Origin: an uncultured Desulfobacter sp.
GTDB lineage: Bacteria; Desulfobacterota; Desulfobacteria; Desulfobacterales; Desulfobacteraceae
Length of the DNA stretch: 64,000 nt
Reading direction: 5' to 3'
Assembly: GCF_963665355.1 (NCBI RefSeq)
Contig: NZ_OY762229.1
Coordinates: forward strand, 3,038,001 to 3,102,000
The notes beneath the pieces are model-generated. The model was given only the letters and a program-made list of their open reading frames with translations. It was not told where the DNA came from and did no database searches. A program made the translations under genes and the position numbers. Below, one piece after another: positions 1 to 8,744 of the stretch (positions are counted from its first letter, which is position 1; the number at the start of each line of letters is the position of its first letter).

Positions 1-683
1 CTCTGAGCACGGCAGAGCAGGGCGCAAGCCTGGCCCTATTTGAGGATAATGTCCTGGTGTTCGAATCGAGCCTGTTTAACCGGCAAACCCATTCAAAAGG
101 GCTTCTGCCGGTAATTGAACAGGCTGTTAACACCAGGCCCGGAATGACAATTGACCGGATAGACGGATTCATTGCAGCTAGGGGGCCCGGCAGTTTCACC
201 GGCCTGCGAATTGGTATCAGCATAATCAAAGGACTGGCCAGGGCCGTATCAAAACCCTGCGCCGGGGTTTCCAGTCTTGACGGTATTGCATTCAGGTTCT
301 GTCATTCACAACTGCCGGTATGCGTAATGATGGATGCTAAGCGCAATGAAGTCTATACTGCGGTCTATCAGTTCCAGTATGGTAAACTCATACAAAAAAG
401 TCCGGAAGTGGTCTGTTTGCCATCGACGGCTGTTGACCAGGCCGGAGTCTCTGCGCTGTTTGTCGGATCAGGATCAAAGGTCTACCGGGACATGATCTGC
501 AGACAGACCCAGGGCAAAGCTGTGTTTTCTTACCCGGCCATGGACGGGATCAGTGCCAGTGCACTGGTGATTTCCGCGGTATCGGATAACGGTGTGTTTG
601 ATTTTGAAAATCACCCCTTGCACCCCGTTTATCTAAGAAAATCCGATGCCCAGATCCATTTTGAAGGGAAAACAGGCGCTTGA
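1..683 (+). CDS. tsaB: tRNA threonylcarbamoyladenosine biosynthesis protein TsaB (5' end cut by window)
   Basis: TsaB is the inactive Kae1-like partner that pairs with TsaD in the complex making the N6-threonylcarbamoyl group on A37 of ANN-decoding tRNAs. The reading frame is open from base 3, so the true start lies before the window; the visible part begins LSTAEQGASLALF, which matches the family's N-terminal ASKHA strand just after its first residues. The diagnostic GPGSFTGLRIG motif follows at about bases 183-215. A GTG at 57 could be mistaken for the start but would remove the first beta strands. The -35 box of the psd promoter overlaps its stop codon. The family call is secure; only completeness is uncertain. 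Confidence 0.93.
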   Translation, partial: LSTAEQGASLALFEDNVLVFESSLFNRQTHSKGLLPVIEQAVNTRPGMTIDRIDGFIAARGPGSFTGLRIGISIIKGLARAVSKPCAGVSSLDGIAFRFCHSQLPVCVMMDAKRNEVYTAVYQFQYGKLIQKSPEVVCLPSTAVDQAGVSALFVGSGSKVYRDMICRQTQGKAVFSYPAMDGISASALVISAVSDNGVFDFENHPLHPVYLRKSDAQIHFEGKTGA

Positions 684-709
684 CAATATCTTTGTATACT
701 TGTTATAAA
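680..709 (+). promoter_or_regulatory. sigma70-type promoter for psd
   Basis: A perfect -35 box TTGACA (680-685) is followed after 18 bases by TATAAA (704-709), a five-of-six match to the -10 consensus. It overlaps the tsaB stop and lies 31 bases before the psd start, so psd can be transcribed independently of tsaB. This is seen in sequence only; no transcript evidence is available. Confidence 0.6.
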
Positions 710-740
710 TAACAGGTTTTGTTGTTTAGGTAGGGGGGAT

Positions 741-1403
741 ATGGATAGTTCTAAATGGCCGGCAAAGGCAGTTCTTCCCATTGCCATGCCAGGTGTTAAG
801 TACGTCGTTGCAGCCATCCTTGTTACAGGGATGCTTTTTTATTTAGGGTGTCTGAAAACAGGGTTTCTGGCGCTGCTGGCCACTGTGTTTATTACCTGGT
901 TTTTCAGAGATCCTGAACGTATGGTGCCTGAAGATAAAGATCTTATGGTATCTCCGGCAGACGGAAAGGTGATTGTTGTGCAGCGTGTTGCCCAATGCGA
1001 ATACCTGGAAGATCCTTGTCAAAAGGTCAGTATTTTTATGAATGTATTCAATGTTCATGTCAATCGTATCCCTTTCAGAGGTATGATTGAAAAAGTTCAA
1101 TATCATCCGGGTAAATTTGTAAACGCATCTTTTGATAAAGCAAGTGTTCACAATGAACGCAATGCACTGGTCATCAAAACGGATGATGACCGTCGTTACG
1201 CATGTGTTCAGATTGCAGGACTCATTGCCCGTCGTATTGTAAACTGCGTGGAAACCAGTGAGTATGTTCACAAAGGTGACCGCTACGGTATGATTCAATT
1301 TGGATCCCGCTTGGATCTTTACCTTCCCATGGACTTTGATGTCCTTGTTAAACCCGGGGACAAAACAAGTGCCGGAACTAGTGTTATCGGTCGTATGCGC
1401 TGA
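741..1403 (+). CDS. psd: phosphatidylserine decarboxylase, short proenzyme type
   Basis: Decarboxylates phosphatidylserine to phosphatidylethanolamine at the inner membrane. At 220 residues it is the short PSD form rather than the about 320-residue E. coli form. An N-terminal hydrophobic hairpin (about residues 14-55) anchors it; FFRDPERMVP and VSPADGKV follow, then NVHVNRIPFRG. Near the C-terminus the YGMIQFGSR motif carries the Gly-Ser pair where the proenzyme cleaves itself and the serine becomes the pyruvoyl cofactor. A strong purine-rich ribosome site (AGGTAGGGGGG) precedes the ATG. In many bacteria pssA follows directly; here greA follows after 80 bases, so phosphatidylserine synthase must be encoded elsewhere. 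Confidence 0.93.
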   Translation: MDSSKWPAKAVLPIAMPGVKYVVAAILVTGMLFYLGCLKTGFLALLATVFITWFFRDPERMVPEDKDLMVSPADGKVIVVQRVAQCEYLEDPCQKVSIFMNVFNVHVNRIPFRGMIEKVQYHPGKFVNASFDKASVHNERNALVIKTDDDRRYACVQIAGLIARRIVNCVETSEYVHKGDRYGMIQFGSRLDLYLPMDFDVLVKPGDKTSAGTSVIGRMR

Positions 1404-1483
1404 TTAAAAAAAGACAAGGTGTCAGCGCACTGATATATATCAATTAAAAATTACGTAAAAAATTATGGAGTAAAAGTTAAATT

Positions 1484-1951
1484 TTGGACCAGATACCTGT
1501 AACAAAACAAGGTTTCACGGCCTTGAAAAAAGAACTGGAAAAATTAAAAACAGTGGATCGTCCTGAGATAATTAAAGCCATTGAAGTGGCCAGGGCCCAT
1601 GGCGACCTGTCTGAAAATGCTGAGTATCATGCTGCAAAGGAGCGCCAGTCTTTTATTGAAGGGCGGATCGGTGAGCTTTCATACAAGATCGGAAATGCCA
1701 AAGTCATAGATCCCGCCACTGTGACTAAGGATGTAGTCAGGTTTGCCAGCCGTGTTCTTGTTGAGAATCTGGATACTGAAGAAGAACAGGAATACATGAT
1801 TGTCGGTGAAGATGAGGCTGATATTAAAAAAGGCAAAATTTCTGTATCTTCCCCCCTTGGTTCTGCTCTGATAGGAAAAGTACCCGGCGATGAAGCCATT
1901 GTCCAGGCACCGGGTGGAAAGCGCATTTATGAGGTTGTTGATATTCTTTGA
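1484..1951 (+). CDS. greA: transcription elongation factor GreA
   Basis: GreA enters the secondary channel of RNA polymerase and stimulates cleavage of backtracked RNA. The 155-residue protein has the full family layout: an N-terminal antiparallel coiled coil with the tip motif HGDLSENAEYHAAKE (acidic Asp and Glu at the tip) and a C-terminal FKBP-like domain containing the SPLGSALIGK segment. TTG at 1484 is the best start because MDQIPVTKQGF aligns with the conserved N-terminus of the family; the only nearby ATG (1465) runs at once into a stop. A GGAG lies about 13 bases upstream. Spacing suggests a unit with rpoZ and downstream genes. Confidence 0.95.
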   Translation: MDQIPVTKQGFTALKKELEKLKTVDRPEIIKAIEVARAHGDLSENAEYHAAKERQSFIEGRIGELSYKIGNAKVIDPATVTKDVVRFASRVLVENLDTEEEQEYMIVGEDEADIKKGKISVSSPLGSALIGKVPGDEAIVQAPGGKRIYEVVDIL

Positions 1952-2010
1952 TTGGTTGTTCGTTAAACTGATTGTCAGGATTGCAGTAAAATTTTAGAAA
2001 GGAAAGTGCT

Positions 2011-2220
2011 GTGGCACGTGTAACTATTGAGGATTGTTTGAAAAATGTTGATAATCGCTTTACCCTTGTACATCTGGCAGCCAAACGGGTCCGCCAGGTC
2101 AGGGAGGGAGCGGACTTTCTTGTACCCACCTCTAAAAACGAAGACGTTGTAACCGTTCTGCGAGAAATTGCCGCCAACCGGATTGTTGTAAAAAAAAATA
2201 CCGAGCCTGACACTGAATAA
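2011..2220 (+). CDS. rpoZ: RNA polymerase omega subunit
   Basis: The small omega subunit helps fold and retain beta-prime in RNA polymerase. The 69-residue protein begins MARVTIEDCLKNVDNRF and contains VHLAAKRVRQ, the two hallmark segments of the family. It is shorter than E. coli omega (91 residues) and lacks most of the acidic C-terminal tail, as is usual outside the gammaproteobacteria. GTG is the start, with AAAGGAAAG some 5-10 bases upstream. Its place between greA and a tRNA-thiolation-like gene suggests a small information-processing operon. Confidence 0.93.
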   Translation: MARVTIEDCLKNVDNRFTLVHLAAKRVRQVREGADFLVPTSKNEDVVTVLREIAANRIVVKKNTEPDTE

Positions 2221-2226
2221 TCCGGT

Positions 2227-2970
2227 TTGAGTAAAGGGTTGACAAAACGCCTGATGCATCTGCTTGGCAAGGCGGTTCACGACTGGCGGATGATCCAGGA
2301 GAACGACCGGATAATGGTGGGTGTTTCCGGCGGCACGGACAGTTTGACCCTTTTTCACCTTCTTGTTTCCCTTAAAAAAAGAGCCCCTGTTACATTTGAG
2401 CTTATTCCGGTTTACATAGATCCGGGCTTTGGCGAATCCTTTATTAAAAAACTGGATTCTTATATCAATGAACGGTATAAAGGGGATCATCAGGGTCTTG
2501 TCGTTGAGGAAACCGATTATGGACAACTGGCCCACTCTGATGAAAATAAAGAAAGTCCCTGCTTTTTATGCAGCAGGCTGCGACGCAAACGCCTGTTTGA
2601 ACTCGCCCGGAAGCATGGCTGTATGAAACTGGCGCTGGGGCACAATAAAGATGATTTGATTGAAACATTGTTCATCAATATTTTCTACGCCGGAAAAATT
2701 GGAACAATGAAGCCGAACCAGTCATTTTTCGGCGGCTGTTTTGAGATTATCAGGCCGTTGTCCTATGTTGAGAAACATGAGATAAACAGTTTTGCAAAAG
2801 TTTGTGACCTGCCTGAATTTGTTAATGCATGCCCCAGTGCCGGGCACACCAGAAGGCAGGACGTTGCAGATATGCTTGAAAGGATGTATCAACAGAATAA
2901 ACATATAAAAGGAAATATATTCAGGGCAATGGGTAACATCGCCACTGATTATCTTTTAAAGATGTCATGA
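2227..2970 (+). CDS. TtcA-like PP-loop ATPase (tRNA 2-thiocytidine biosynthesis family)
   Basis: Members adenylate a target base and transfer sulfur, in TtcA to cytidine 32 of tRNA, using an iron-sulfur cluster. The 247-residue protein has the PP-loop VSGGTDS (about residues 35-41) and one CxxC pair (CFLCSRLRR, about residue 116). The second TtcA CxxC site is represented only by NACPSAGHTRR, with a single cysteine. It is therefore a divergent paralogue, and whether it modifies C32 is unsure. TTG at 2227, six bases after the rpoZ stop, is taken as the start; ATG at 2254 is an alternative, since neither has a clear ribosome site. The stop overlaps folE2 by four bases. Confidence 0.75.
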   Translation: MSKGLTKRLMHLLGKAVHDWRMIQENDRIMVGVSGGTDSLTLFHLLVSLKKRAPVTFELIPVYIDPGFGESFIKKLDSYINERYKGDHQGLVVEETDYGQLAHSDENKESPCFLCSRLRRKRLFELARKHGCMKLALGHNKDDLIETLFINIFYAGKIGTMKPNQSFFGGCFEIIRPLSYVEKHEINSFAKVCDLPEFVNACPSAGHTRRQDVADMLERMYQQNKHIKGNIFRAMGNIATDYLLKMS

Positions 2971-3746
2971 TGATTGATATGCAGAATCAGCCGGATTTTC
3001 GGAATCTTCCCATTGATAAAGTCGGCATTAAGGGGCTTAAATACCCGGTTGTGGTTCGGGATAAAGCCAACGGCTCCCAGTCTACAGTTGCTGAAATCAA
3101 CATGTATGTGGATTTGCCCCATCAGTGCAAAGGCACCCATATGAGCCGTTTCGTGGAACTGCTGCATGCAATCAATGCCCCGGTGTCCCTTGCTTCTCTG
3201 ACCAGTATTCTGGATGATATGAAGGCCTCACTCGGGGCAAAGTCTGCACACATTGAAATCTCTTTTCCATATTTTATCGAAAAAACATCCCCTTGTACCC
3301 AATCCAAGGGGTTGATGGACTATAATTGTACAATCATAGGCTCTTCCAATGGCCGGAAAAAAGCAGATATCGTGTTAAAAGTGGCCGTTCCTGTTACCTC
3401 GGTATGTCCTTGCTCCAAGGAAATTTCAGAGTTTGGCGCCCACAATCAGAGGGGTGAGGTCCTTGTTGCCGCACGGTTTCATAAATTTATCTGGATTGAA
3501 GAGATTGTCAATTTGGTTGAGCAGGCGGCGTCCTGCGATATATATTCTGTACTGAAACGTGCAGATGAAAAGTATGTCACGGAAAAAGCTTACAACAATC
3601 CCAAATTTGTTGAAGACATTGTCCGGGATGTGGCCAAGGTGCTTATCGAAGATGCCAACATCACCTGGTTTTCCGTCAGCGCAGAGAATTTTGAATCCAT
3701 TCACAATCATAGTGCCTATGCCCGGATAGAGCATTCAAGGGATTAA
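2967..3746 (+). CDS. folE2: GTP cyclohydrolase FolE2 (type IB)
   Basis: Converts GTP to 7,8-dihydroneopterin triphosphate, the first step to folate and queuosine-type molecules; type IB enzymes can use metals other than zinc. The 259-residue protein has the family blocks: KGTHMSRF (about residue 57), PVTSVCPCSKEIS with the metal-binding cysteine, GAHNQRG with a histidine ligand, and ESIHNHSAYA near the C-terminus. It is coupled to the TtcA-like gene by an ATGA overlap. The 3' end overlaps the convergent dacB by 12 bases, leaving no room for a conventional terminator. Confidence 0.94.
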   Translation: MMIDMQNQPDFRNLPIDKVGIKGLKYPVVVRDKANGSQSTVAEINMYVDLPHQCKGTHMSRFVELLHAINAPVSLASLTSILDDMKASLGAKSAHIEISFPYFIEKTSPCTQSKGLMDYNCTIIGSSNGRKKADIVLKVAVPVTSVCPCSKEISEFGAHNQRGEVLVAARFHKFIWIEEIVNLVEQAASCDIYSVLKRADEKYVTEKAYNNPKFVEDIVRDVAKVLIEDANITWFSVSAENFESIHNHSAYARIEHSRD

Positions 3747-4964
3747 GTTGTCACAAGCTTTTGAAACTTCTGCCCCGAGTAACTGCTTGATGTCCTCATA
3801 GCCCGAGTTGGTTGCATTGAGCATGATCACAAAGGGATAAAGCCGGTTATCTTTTCCAAGGATAAAGCCCGCACGGCTTCTGACATCAGACAGCGTACCG
3901 GTTTTATAGTATTCATTTCCATCACTTCTTAACAATTCATACCAGGGCATAAATGCGATAAGAATATCTTTCATCTGGGTCGGCGTGACCTGATTCCTCC
4001 GGGACAGGCCAGAGCCTTCGACAATGGTGAGTCCCTTTAAGCCCAGAGTCTGTTCAGCGAATTTATTCAGGACAGCCGCGCCTTTTTCAAGGGTGGCTGA
4101 CGGGCCGAAGGCACGGGCACCCATGGTCAGCATGAGCTGGTTGGCAATAAAGTTGTTTGAAAATTTCAGCAATTTTTTAATAAGGTCTGTCACACTAAAG
4201 GAAGATGTGTAAATAATGCACTCTTTATCGGATCCGGGAAAGATGCCTGTCTGGACAGTGCCTGTAATGTTTATCCCTGATTCCTTTAAAAAATAGAGCA
4301 TCAATAGTCCCGGATAATCCTGCCGAAGATCATGGGACAGAAGGATTCTATCTGTTTTTTTTGATCCGGGCGGAATCTGCTGTGCCAGAAGGTTTGGTAG
4401 AGGAGTTTGTTTTTCAGCAGACGTATATTGTTTGTTCCCGCTGTCCCATTTGAAAAAGATCGTGTTAAAATTGGCACACAGCGCTCCATTCGTAGCATCA
4501 TAGGGATTGGTGGAGGAACCGGCGCCGGGAATGGAAATTCGTGGTGCAAAATAGGTCTGGTCCACAACAATATTACGTATAACTGGGGATGGAATATGGC
4601 CGTCAGAGACCTGTTTGAAAAGATTGCTTGAGATCTGATGGGCAAATCGGGTTATTTCCTCGGAGATAAATAGAGGATCTCCAAACCCTTTCAGATAAAG
4701 GTCTCGTGTTGTTTTGTCATAACAGGCCCATGTCCTGAAATGGAAATCCGGACCTAAAGTTCTGATTGCCGCAAGGCTTGTGAGTATTTTTAAGGTTGAT
4801 GCAGGAATTAGCGGTTGATCCGGATTTTTTTCATAAATGGTTTTCCCTTGGTCGTCGGACAAAATGATGCCGGTGGATTGGGCACAAACATGTATCGACG
4901 TGGAAATGAAAAACAAAAGGCCCCAAAAAATGCGGCAAAAATATGATGGAATTATATATTTCAT
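3735..4964 (-). CDS. dacB: D-alanyl-D-alanine carboxypeptidase/endopeptidase (PBP4, peptidase S13)
   Basis: A periplasmic penicillin-binding protein that trims peptidoglycan pentapeptides and crosslinks. The 409-residue protein starts with a signal peptide (hydrophobic about residues 10-28, cleavage near CAQ). It carries all three active-site motifs in order: PASTLK (Ser56 to Lys59), the SNN triad in the segment KFSNNFIANQ, and KTGT close to the C-terminus followed by SRAGFI. Length and spacing, with a large insert between the first two motifs, fit the S13 family. The gene lies 16 bases downstream of a small secreted-protein gene on the same strand, so the two are probably co-transcribed. It converges on folE2. 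Confidence 0.92.
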   Translation of the reverse strand: MKYIIPSYFCRIFWGLLFFISTSIHVCAQSTGIILSDDQGKTIYEKNPDQPLIPASTLKILTSLAAIRTLGPDFHFRTWACYDKTTRDLYLKGFGDPLFISEEITRFAHQISSNLFKQVSDGHIPSPVIRNIVVDQTYFAPRISIPGAGSSTNPYDATNGALCANFNTIFFKWDSGNKQYTSAEKQTPLPNLLAQQIPPGSKKTDRILLSHDLRQDYPGLLMLYFLKESGINITGTVQTGIFPGSDKECIIYTSSFSVTDLIKKLLKFSNNFIANQLMLTMGARAFGPSATLEKGAAVLNKFAEQTLGLKGLTIVEGSGLSRRNQVTPTQMKDILIAFMPWYELLRSDGNEYYKTGTLSDVRSRAGFILGKDNRLYPFVIMLNATNSGYEDIKQLLGAEVSKACDNLIP

Positions 4965-4980
4965 GATATTTCAAAAAAGG

Positions 4981-5514
4981 CTATTGGAAGAAAAGGAAAA
5001 AATTATTGATAAGTTCTTTGACTTTGAATTGGCGGCGCAGTGATTCCCACTGATCAGGAAAGCTTAAGGGGCTGAAAAGAATCCGGGACGTATAGGGAAA
5101 GCCTTTCTTTTCATCATCATACGGCCCGATAAATAGAGCCACAGGAACGTGAACACAACCTTCATAACTGACAACAGTATCATAGTTCAAGGTTGTAAGC
5201 GATTTTAAACCCTTTTGCTCCAGAAGTTGAATAAATGCATTCTGTTTTGCTTTGGCCTCAATGGTGTGAGTCGCTTCCTGGGGCAGGGCAGGGACAATAC
5301 CTGATACCGGAAAACAAGAAAAATTTGCCGCCCTGAAATCATTGGGTGCCGGCACCATTGTCAGTTTGCCGTCGGTGATCCGCTGATTGGAACTTTTAAG
5401 GTCAAACCGGATGTAATAGGTGCTAATCCCTTCACAATAACCCACAGTCAAGGGTTTTAGGGATATCAAAATAAAAAGAATCAGTGCGCCAAGACGTTTG
5501 CCTTTTTTTTTCAT
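4981..5514 (-). CDS. small secreted protein of unknown function
   Basis: I do not recognise the family. The predicted protein has 177 residues, beginning MKKKGKRLGALILF, a clear signal peptide with cleavage around residues 22-28. The mature part is about 150 residues, rich in aromatic and polar residues, with two scattered cysteines and no obvious catalytic motif. A longer start at 5544 would add ten residues before the signal; neither start has a good ribosome site, and I prefer the one that gives a standard signal sequence. Being just upstream of dacB suggests a periplasmic role, but that is only context. Confidence 0.7.
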   Translation of the reverse strand: MKKKGKRLGALILFILISLKPLTVGYCEGISTYYIRFDLKSSNQRITDGKLTMVPAPNDFRAANFSCFPVSGIVPALPQEATHTIEAKAKQNAFIQLLEQKGLKSLTTLNYDTVVSYEGCVHVPVALFIGPYDDEKKGFPYTSRILFSPLSFPDQWESLRRQFKVKELINNFFLFFQ

Positions 5515-5785
5515 GGAACAAGGTATGAAATTTGAATAAAACATCTTAGGTGAAAATATTTTAAATGAATATGATTTAAATAAGCATTTAAACAGGATTG
5601 CATTTATTTGTTCATACTGACCGTGGGTTGAAAAATTTTAGCTTTCCTGTAAACGTCGAAACAACAATGTGTCTAAAGTTTAAAGCGCTAATTGACGATT
5701 CCTTTCTAACATGGATACAATATCTGAATCAATGGCTGACGCATTAGATTTGCAATTGTTAGCCCCAGGGATGAGATATGATCGT

Positions 5786-6244
5786 ATGAGAAAAGTACTG
5801 GTTTTCTGGGCATGCTTAATAGCTCTGTCCTCATGGGGATGCAGCAGGTCTGGACCGGCCGATATTGCGGATAATTCCCTGCAGGGTCTGTTTGGTCAAA
5901 AGATTGTTACATTTCAGGTTATCGGCAAGGGGCTTGAGCCTGAAAATGCATCGACAAAAGGAGAAGCAATTCTTCTGGCTGAACGTGCTGCCGTTGCGGA
6001 TGGATATCGGAAGCTGGTTGAAAAAATACGTGGCGTTTACGTGGATGCCTATACCAAAGCGGGCCGGGGCAGCATAGACCAGGATACGATCCAGATACAT
6101 ACGAAATCCTGGATAAGGGGGGCAGAAGTGGTAAACATTACCAGGGAAGATTATGGTATTACCTTTGCCTGGTTAAGATTGAGAATTAATTTTTCAAAGA
6201 AAGGCATGGAATGGGTACCTGTGGGCATTGCAGATCAGGGATGA
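5786..6244 (+). CDS. LPP20-like outer-membrane lipoprotein
   Basis: Starting at 5786 the product begins MRKVLVFWACLIALSSWGC. This is a short basic start, a hydrophobic core and a cysteine at residue 19 in an imperfect lipobox (SWGC). The body contains AERAAVADGYRKLVEKIRGV, typical of the LPP20 family, whose members are lipoproteins with a repeated alpha/beta fold and unclear function. ATG codons at 5711 and 5771 are in frame but would push the hydrophobic segment inwards; AGGGATGAG stands before 5786. The next gene is an OmpA-domain protein on the same strand, consistent with a small envelope unit. Confidence 0.72.
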   Translation: MRKVLVFWACLIALSSWGCSRSGPADIADNSLQGLFGQKIVTFQVIGKGLEPENASTKGEAILLAERAAVADGYRKLVEKIRGVYVDAYTKAGRGSIDQDTIQIHTKSWIRGAEVVNITREDYGITFAWLRLRINFSKKGMEWVPVGIADQG

Positions 6245-6290
6245 GGATGTGAATCCCAGTGAATTTATGCAATGTATGAAGCAATAAATT

Positions 6291-6322
6291 TTTTAATTCA
6301 ACACAATTTTAATTCAACACAA
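6291..6322 (+). repeat. perfect 16-bp tandem duplication
   Basis: Bases 6291-6306 and 6307-6322 both read TTTTAATTCAACACAA. The duplication sits in the spacer just before the ribosome site of the OmpA-domain gene. It probably reflects replication slippage; a regulatory role cannot be judged from sequence. Confidence 0.9.
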
Positions 6323-6339
6323 TACGAACAGGGGGATTC

Positions 6340-7266
6340 ATGGGAACTTTTTATCTGACATTGACATTCCCAGGCAGAATGATATTTGTCCTGATACCTT
6401 TGTATCTGGTGCTTTTTTATTATACCGGCATTGCCAATGGCGCTTATCAACCACCCGGATCTGATCCGGAACAGTATTCAATTGCAGAACTTGAGGGCAT
6501 TCTTGGAGACTATCGGACCCAGTTGAATATCTTGAATGACCAACTTCATGATACTCAGAAAGATCTTGACTGGCTTGTCGTTAAAATCAACGGCATATCT
6601 GACTCAGGGCGATATGTGCCAGGGGTGCTTCATGAGTCTGTCGGGTTGAAAGAAAAAAAAATTTCCCAGCTTAAAGCGCAAAGGAAATATCTTGATGAAG
6701 TTATTGCATCATACCAGAAAATTTATGAGACAAAAAAAAAACTGGGACATGAGAAAACACAGATCACTGTTTCGTCTATATCGGATATGAACGACAGTGT
6801 GAAAGTCTTAGACAAATCCAATATGACAGCAAACCTTGGAGGAATTGAACAGGCCGTTAAAAATGCCGGTCTTGAAGACTGGGTGGAGGTTCTGGAGGGT
6901 GACGGCAGCTGCGCAAAAATTAACAATTCATTGCCCATTCTTTTCTCCTCGGGCAGCGCGGCCCTGGCCAAAGAGTACAAATCCTTTCTAAAGAAACTGG
7001 CGCTGCTCCTTAAACCCTATGATGTTAAAGTTTATGTCAATGGATATGCAGATCCAGATCCCATACATACCAAACAGTATCCATCAAATCTGGAATTGGG
7101 TGCATCCCGAGCTGCCAACGTTGTTCATGAAATGGTAAGAAATGGTTTGAAGCCGGATATTTTTAAAATCGGATCAACAGGAGAGTACAGGTTTGCAGCC
7201 AAGATGCAGTCATCAAAGAAAACCTTCCAGCGCCGTGTACAAGTTACGGTTGTATTCAGTGGGTAA
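6340..7266 (+). CDS. OmpA/MotB-domain peptidoglycan-binding protein with N-terminal coiled coil
   Basis: The 308-residue protein begins with a hydrophobic stretch (about residues 14-33) serving as signal peptide or anchor. A long helical, Lys/Glu/Gln-rich part (about 45-140) follows and looks coiled-coil. The C-terminal OmpA-like domain (about 195-308) includes the segment ELGASRAANVVHEMV and the core YVNGYADPDP, which bind peptidoglycan diaminopimelate in relatives. A GGGGG ribosome site is placed well before the ATG. With the preceding lipoprotein it forms a plausible envelope-stability pair. It ends three bases from the end of the convergent sulfotransferase gene, so there is no separate terminator. 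Confidence 0.82.
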   Translation: MGTFYLTLTFPGRMIFVLIPLYLVLFYYTGIANGAYQPPGSDPEQYSIAELEGILGDYRTQLNILNDQLHDTQKDLDWLVVKINGISDSGRYVPGVLHESVGLKEKKISQLKAQRKYLDEVIASYQKIYETKKKLGHEKTQITVSSISDMNDSVKVLDKSNMTANLGGIEQAVKNAGLEDWVEVLEGDGSCAKINNSLPILFSSGSAALAKEYKSFLKKLALLLKPYDVKVYVNGYADPDPIHTKQYPSNLELGASRAANVVHEMVRNGLKPDIFKIGSTGEYRFAAKMQSSKKTFQRRVQVTVVFSG

Positions 7267-7268
7267 TT

Positions 7269-8744
7269 TCATATGGATAGTTCCTGCAGTATTTGGTAGA
7301 CCTTTTTCACATCCGAAGAAAGGTCCTTCCCTGATGTGGTGCAGTAGGATATCGCCGGTTTGATGTTCCCGGCCAGATTGAGCAGTTTGTTATCTTCTAT
7401 CCCCAACTTAACCTCAATCCGTTCAAAGACTTTAGCCGGGAACTGACAAAAATAATTATAGTCAAAGAAAATCACCTGGTCAGCATGGGTTTCTATAATA
7501 TAATGGTAAACCTCTCTCCAATACTTTAGCCAGTAAGCCTGGTCCATCAGGACGTCAGGTGACTCAGGAAGACATGCTGCCCCCATTTTAAAGGGCCTGA
7601 ATTCGGAGCCGAATTCGAAATGCCCCAGCCAATTCATATAGGCGCGTGCAAAGGGGTCACTCTTATGTACTTCTAAAAACCTTTTATGTTGTGCCATGAG
7701 GGATCCGGCGTGATCCACAGGATGGCGGAACGGCACAATAATTTTGGCATCCGGGAAAGCGGAACGAAGCGTATCGATACGCAATAAATTGTTATTATTC
7801 TTTGCAAGATAACGTTTTGTTTCAGATTCTATCCCTTTATTTTTATTGGTAATATTAGATACGTACCTCCTGTATTTTTCGACAACTTCATTGTCATCCC
7901 AGCGCCAGACATCAAGGTAAGAATCATGGATATACTTTTTATGGGAAAACGTTTTCCAAAACACTTCCTCAAAGGCTTCCGGACTGTCATAATTTACCAG
8001 GAGCCTATCTGCATGGGCACGTTCTTTTAATTTAGTATGGGTACGATGACGGCCTGAAATCTTTGCCCACAGGCCTGGCGCCAAAACAAAGGGCATATCC
8101 CTGTATGTCAGAGAGGCAAACAAACCGGTTTTATAAAAAGACTCCATGAGAATGGTAGTACCTGCCCTTGCCAAGCCGGACACATACACCGGAGACATTG
8201 TCCCTGTCCCTGCATCAACCGAGGCCCTGGTCAGCATGCAATCAATATCAAATGAAATTTCCCTGATCGCGGTACTGCCAAGGGCCATATGGTGAAGAAG
8301 TTTGGAAGACAGAGAATAATTACTCTCAAGGGATTTTTTTAACTCCCCACCTCCCATTCTTTTCCGCAACAGGGCATATCCTATGCCGACAATACAGATA
8401 ATACCTTCAACGCGCCATTGATAGAGGCTTGCGACCGAGTCATTGAAGGTATCAAAAAAAATAAGCCCAACCAAGCCATAGATGAATACAAAAACAGAAA
8501 AGGCCGCAACCAGATAAATACCGAACAAGATACTGGAACAAAATATTTTTAACGAATAAACAGGTAAAACCTTTTCTTTCCAGTGATCTGAAATTTTTGA
8601 ACTGGTTACGGTATGAATCGATTTTAAAGAAATTTCCCGAACCTGTTTTACCTGCCAGGCAAATGGCAGCCGGTAAAAAAGTTCTACAAAAACTATAGCC
8701 GAGGCAACGATGGAGGGCAGATATTTTAACAGATTCTCCGGCAT
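7269..8744 (-). CDS. membrane-anchored sulfotransferase-family protein
   Basis: PAPS-dependent sulfotransferases move sulfate from 3'-phosphoadenylyl sulfate to a hydroxyl or amine of a glycan or lipid. At about residues 188-200 the protein has VYVSGLARAGTTI, the 5'-phosphosulfate loop. At about 310 it has a stretch ending KIIVPFRHPVDHAGSL, matching the 3'-phosphate site with its Arg and Ser. Unusually, the first 130 residues hold three or four hydrophobic segments (about 10-28, 66-98, 112-127), so the catalytic part is tethered to the membrane. ATG at 8744 is chosen; it overlaps the stop of the small upstream gene. The locus with an arylsulfotransferase implies a joint sulfation role. Confidence 0.8.
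   Translation of the reverse strand: MPENLLKYLPSIVASAIVFVELFYRLPFAWQVKQVREISLKSIHTVTSSKISDHWKEKVLPVYSLKIFCSSILFGIYLVAAFSVFVFIYGLVGLIFFDTFNDSVASLYQWRVEGIICIVGIGYALLRKRMGGGELKKSLESNYSLSSKLLHHMALGSTAIREISFDIDCMLTRASVDAGTGTMSPVYVSGLARAGTTILMESFYKTGLFASLTYRDMPFVLAPGLWAKISGRHRTHTKLKERAHADRLLVNYDSPEAFEEVFWKTFSHKKYIHDSYLDVWRWDDNEVVEKYRRYVSNITNKNKGIESETKRYLAKNNNNLLRIDTLRSAFPDAKIIVPFRHPVDHAGSLMAQHKRFLEVHKSDPFARAYMNWLGHFEFGSEFRPFKMGAACLPESPDVLMDQAYWLKYWREVYHYIIETHADQVIFFDYNYFCQFPAKVFERIEVKLGIEDNKLLNLAGNIKPAISYCTTSGKDLSSDVKKVYQILQELSI

Noticed and set aside
843-1298. A 151-codon minus-strand frame opposite psd
   Set aside because: It lies wholly within psd on the other strand; psd has all its family motifs, and the reverse frame has no ribosome site or known domain.
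1975-2535. A 186-codon minus-strand frame across rpoZ and the TtcA-like gene
   Set aside because: It is a shadow of two well-supported genes and shows no family motif.
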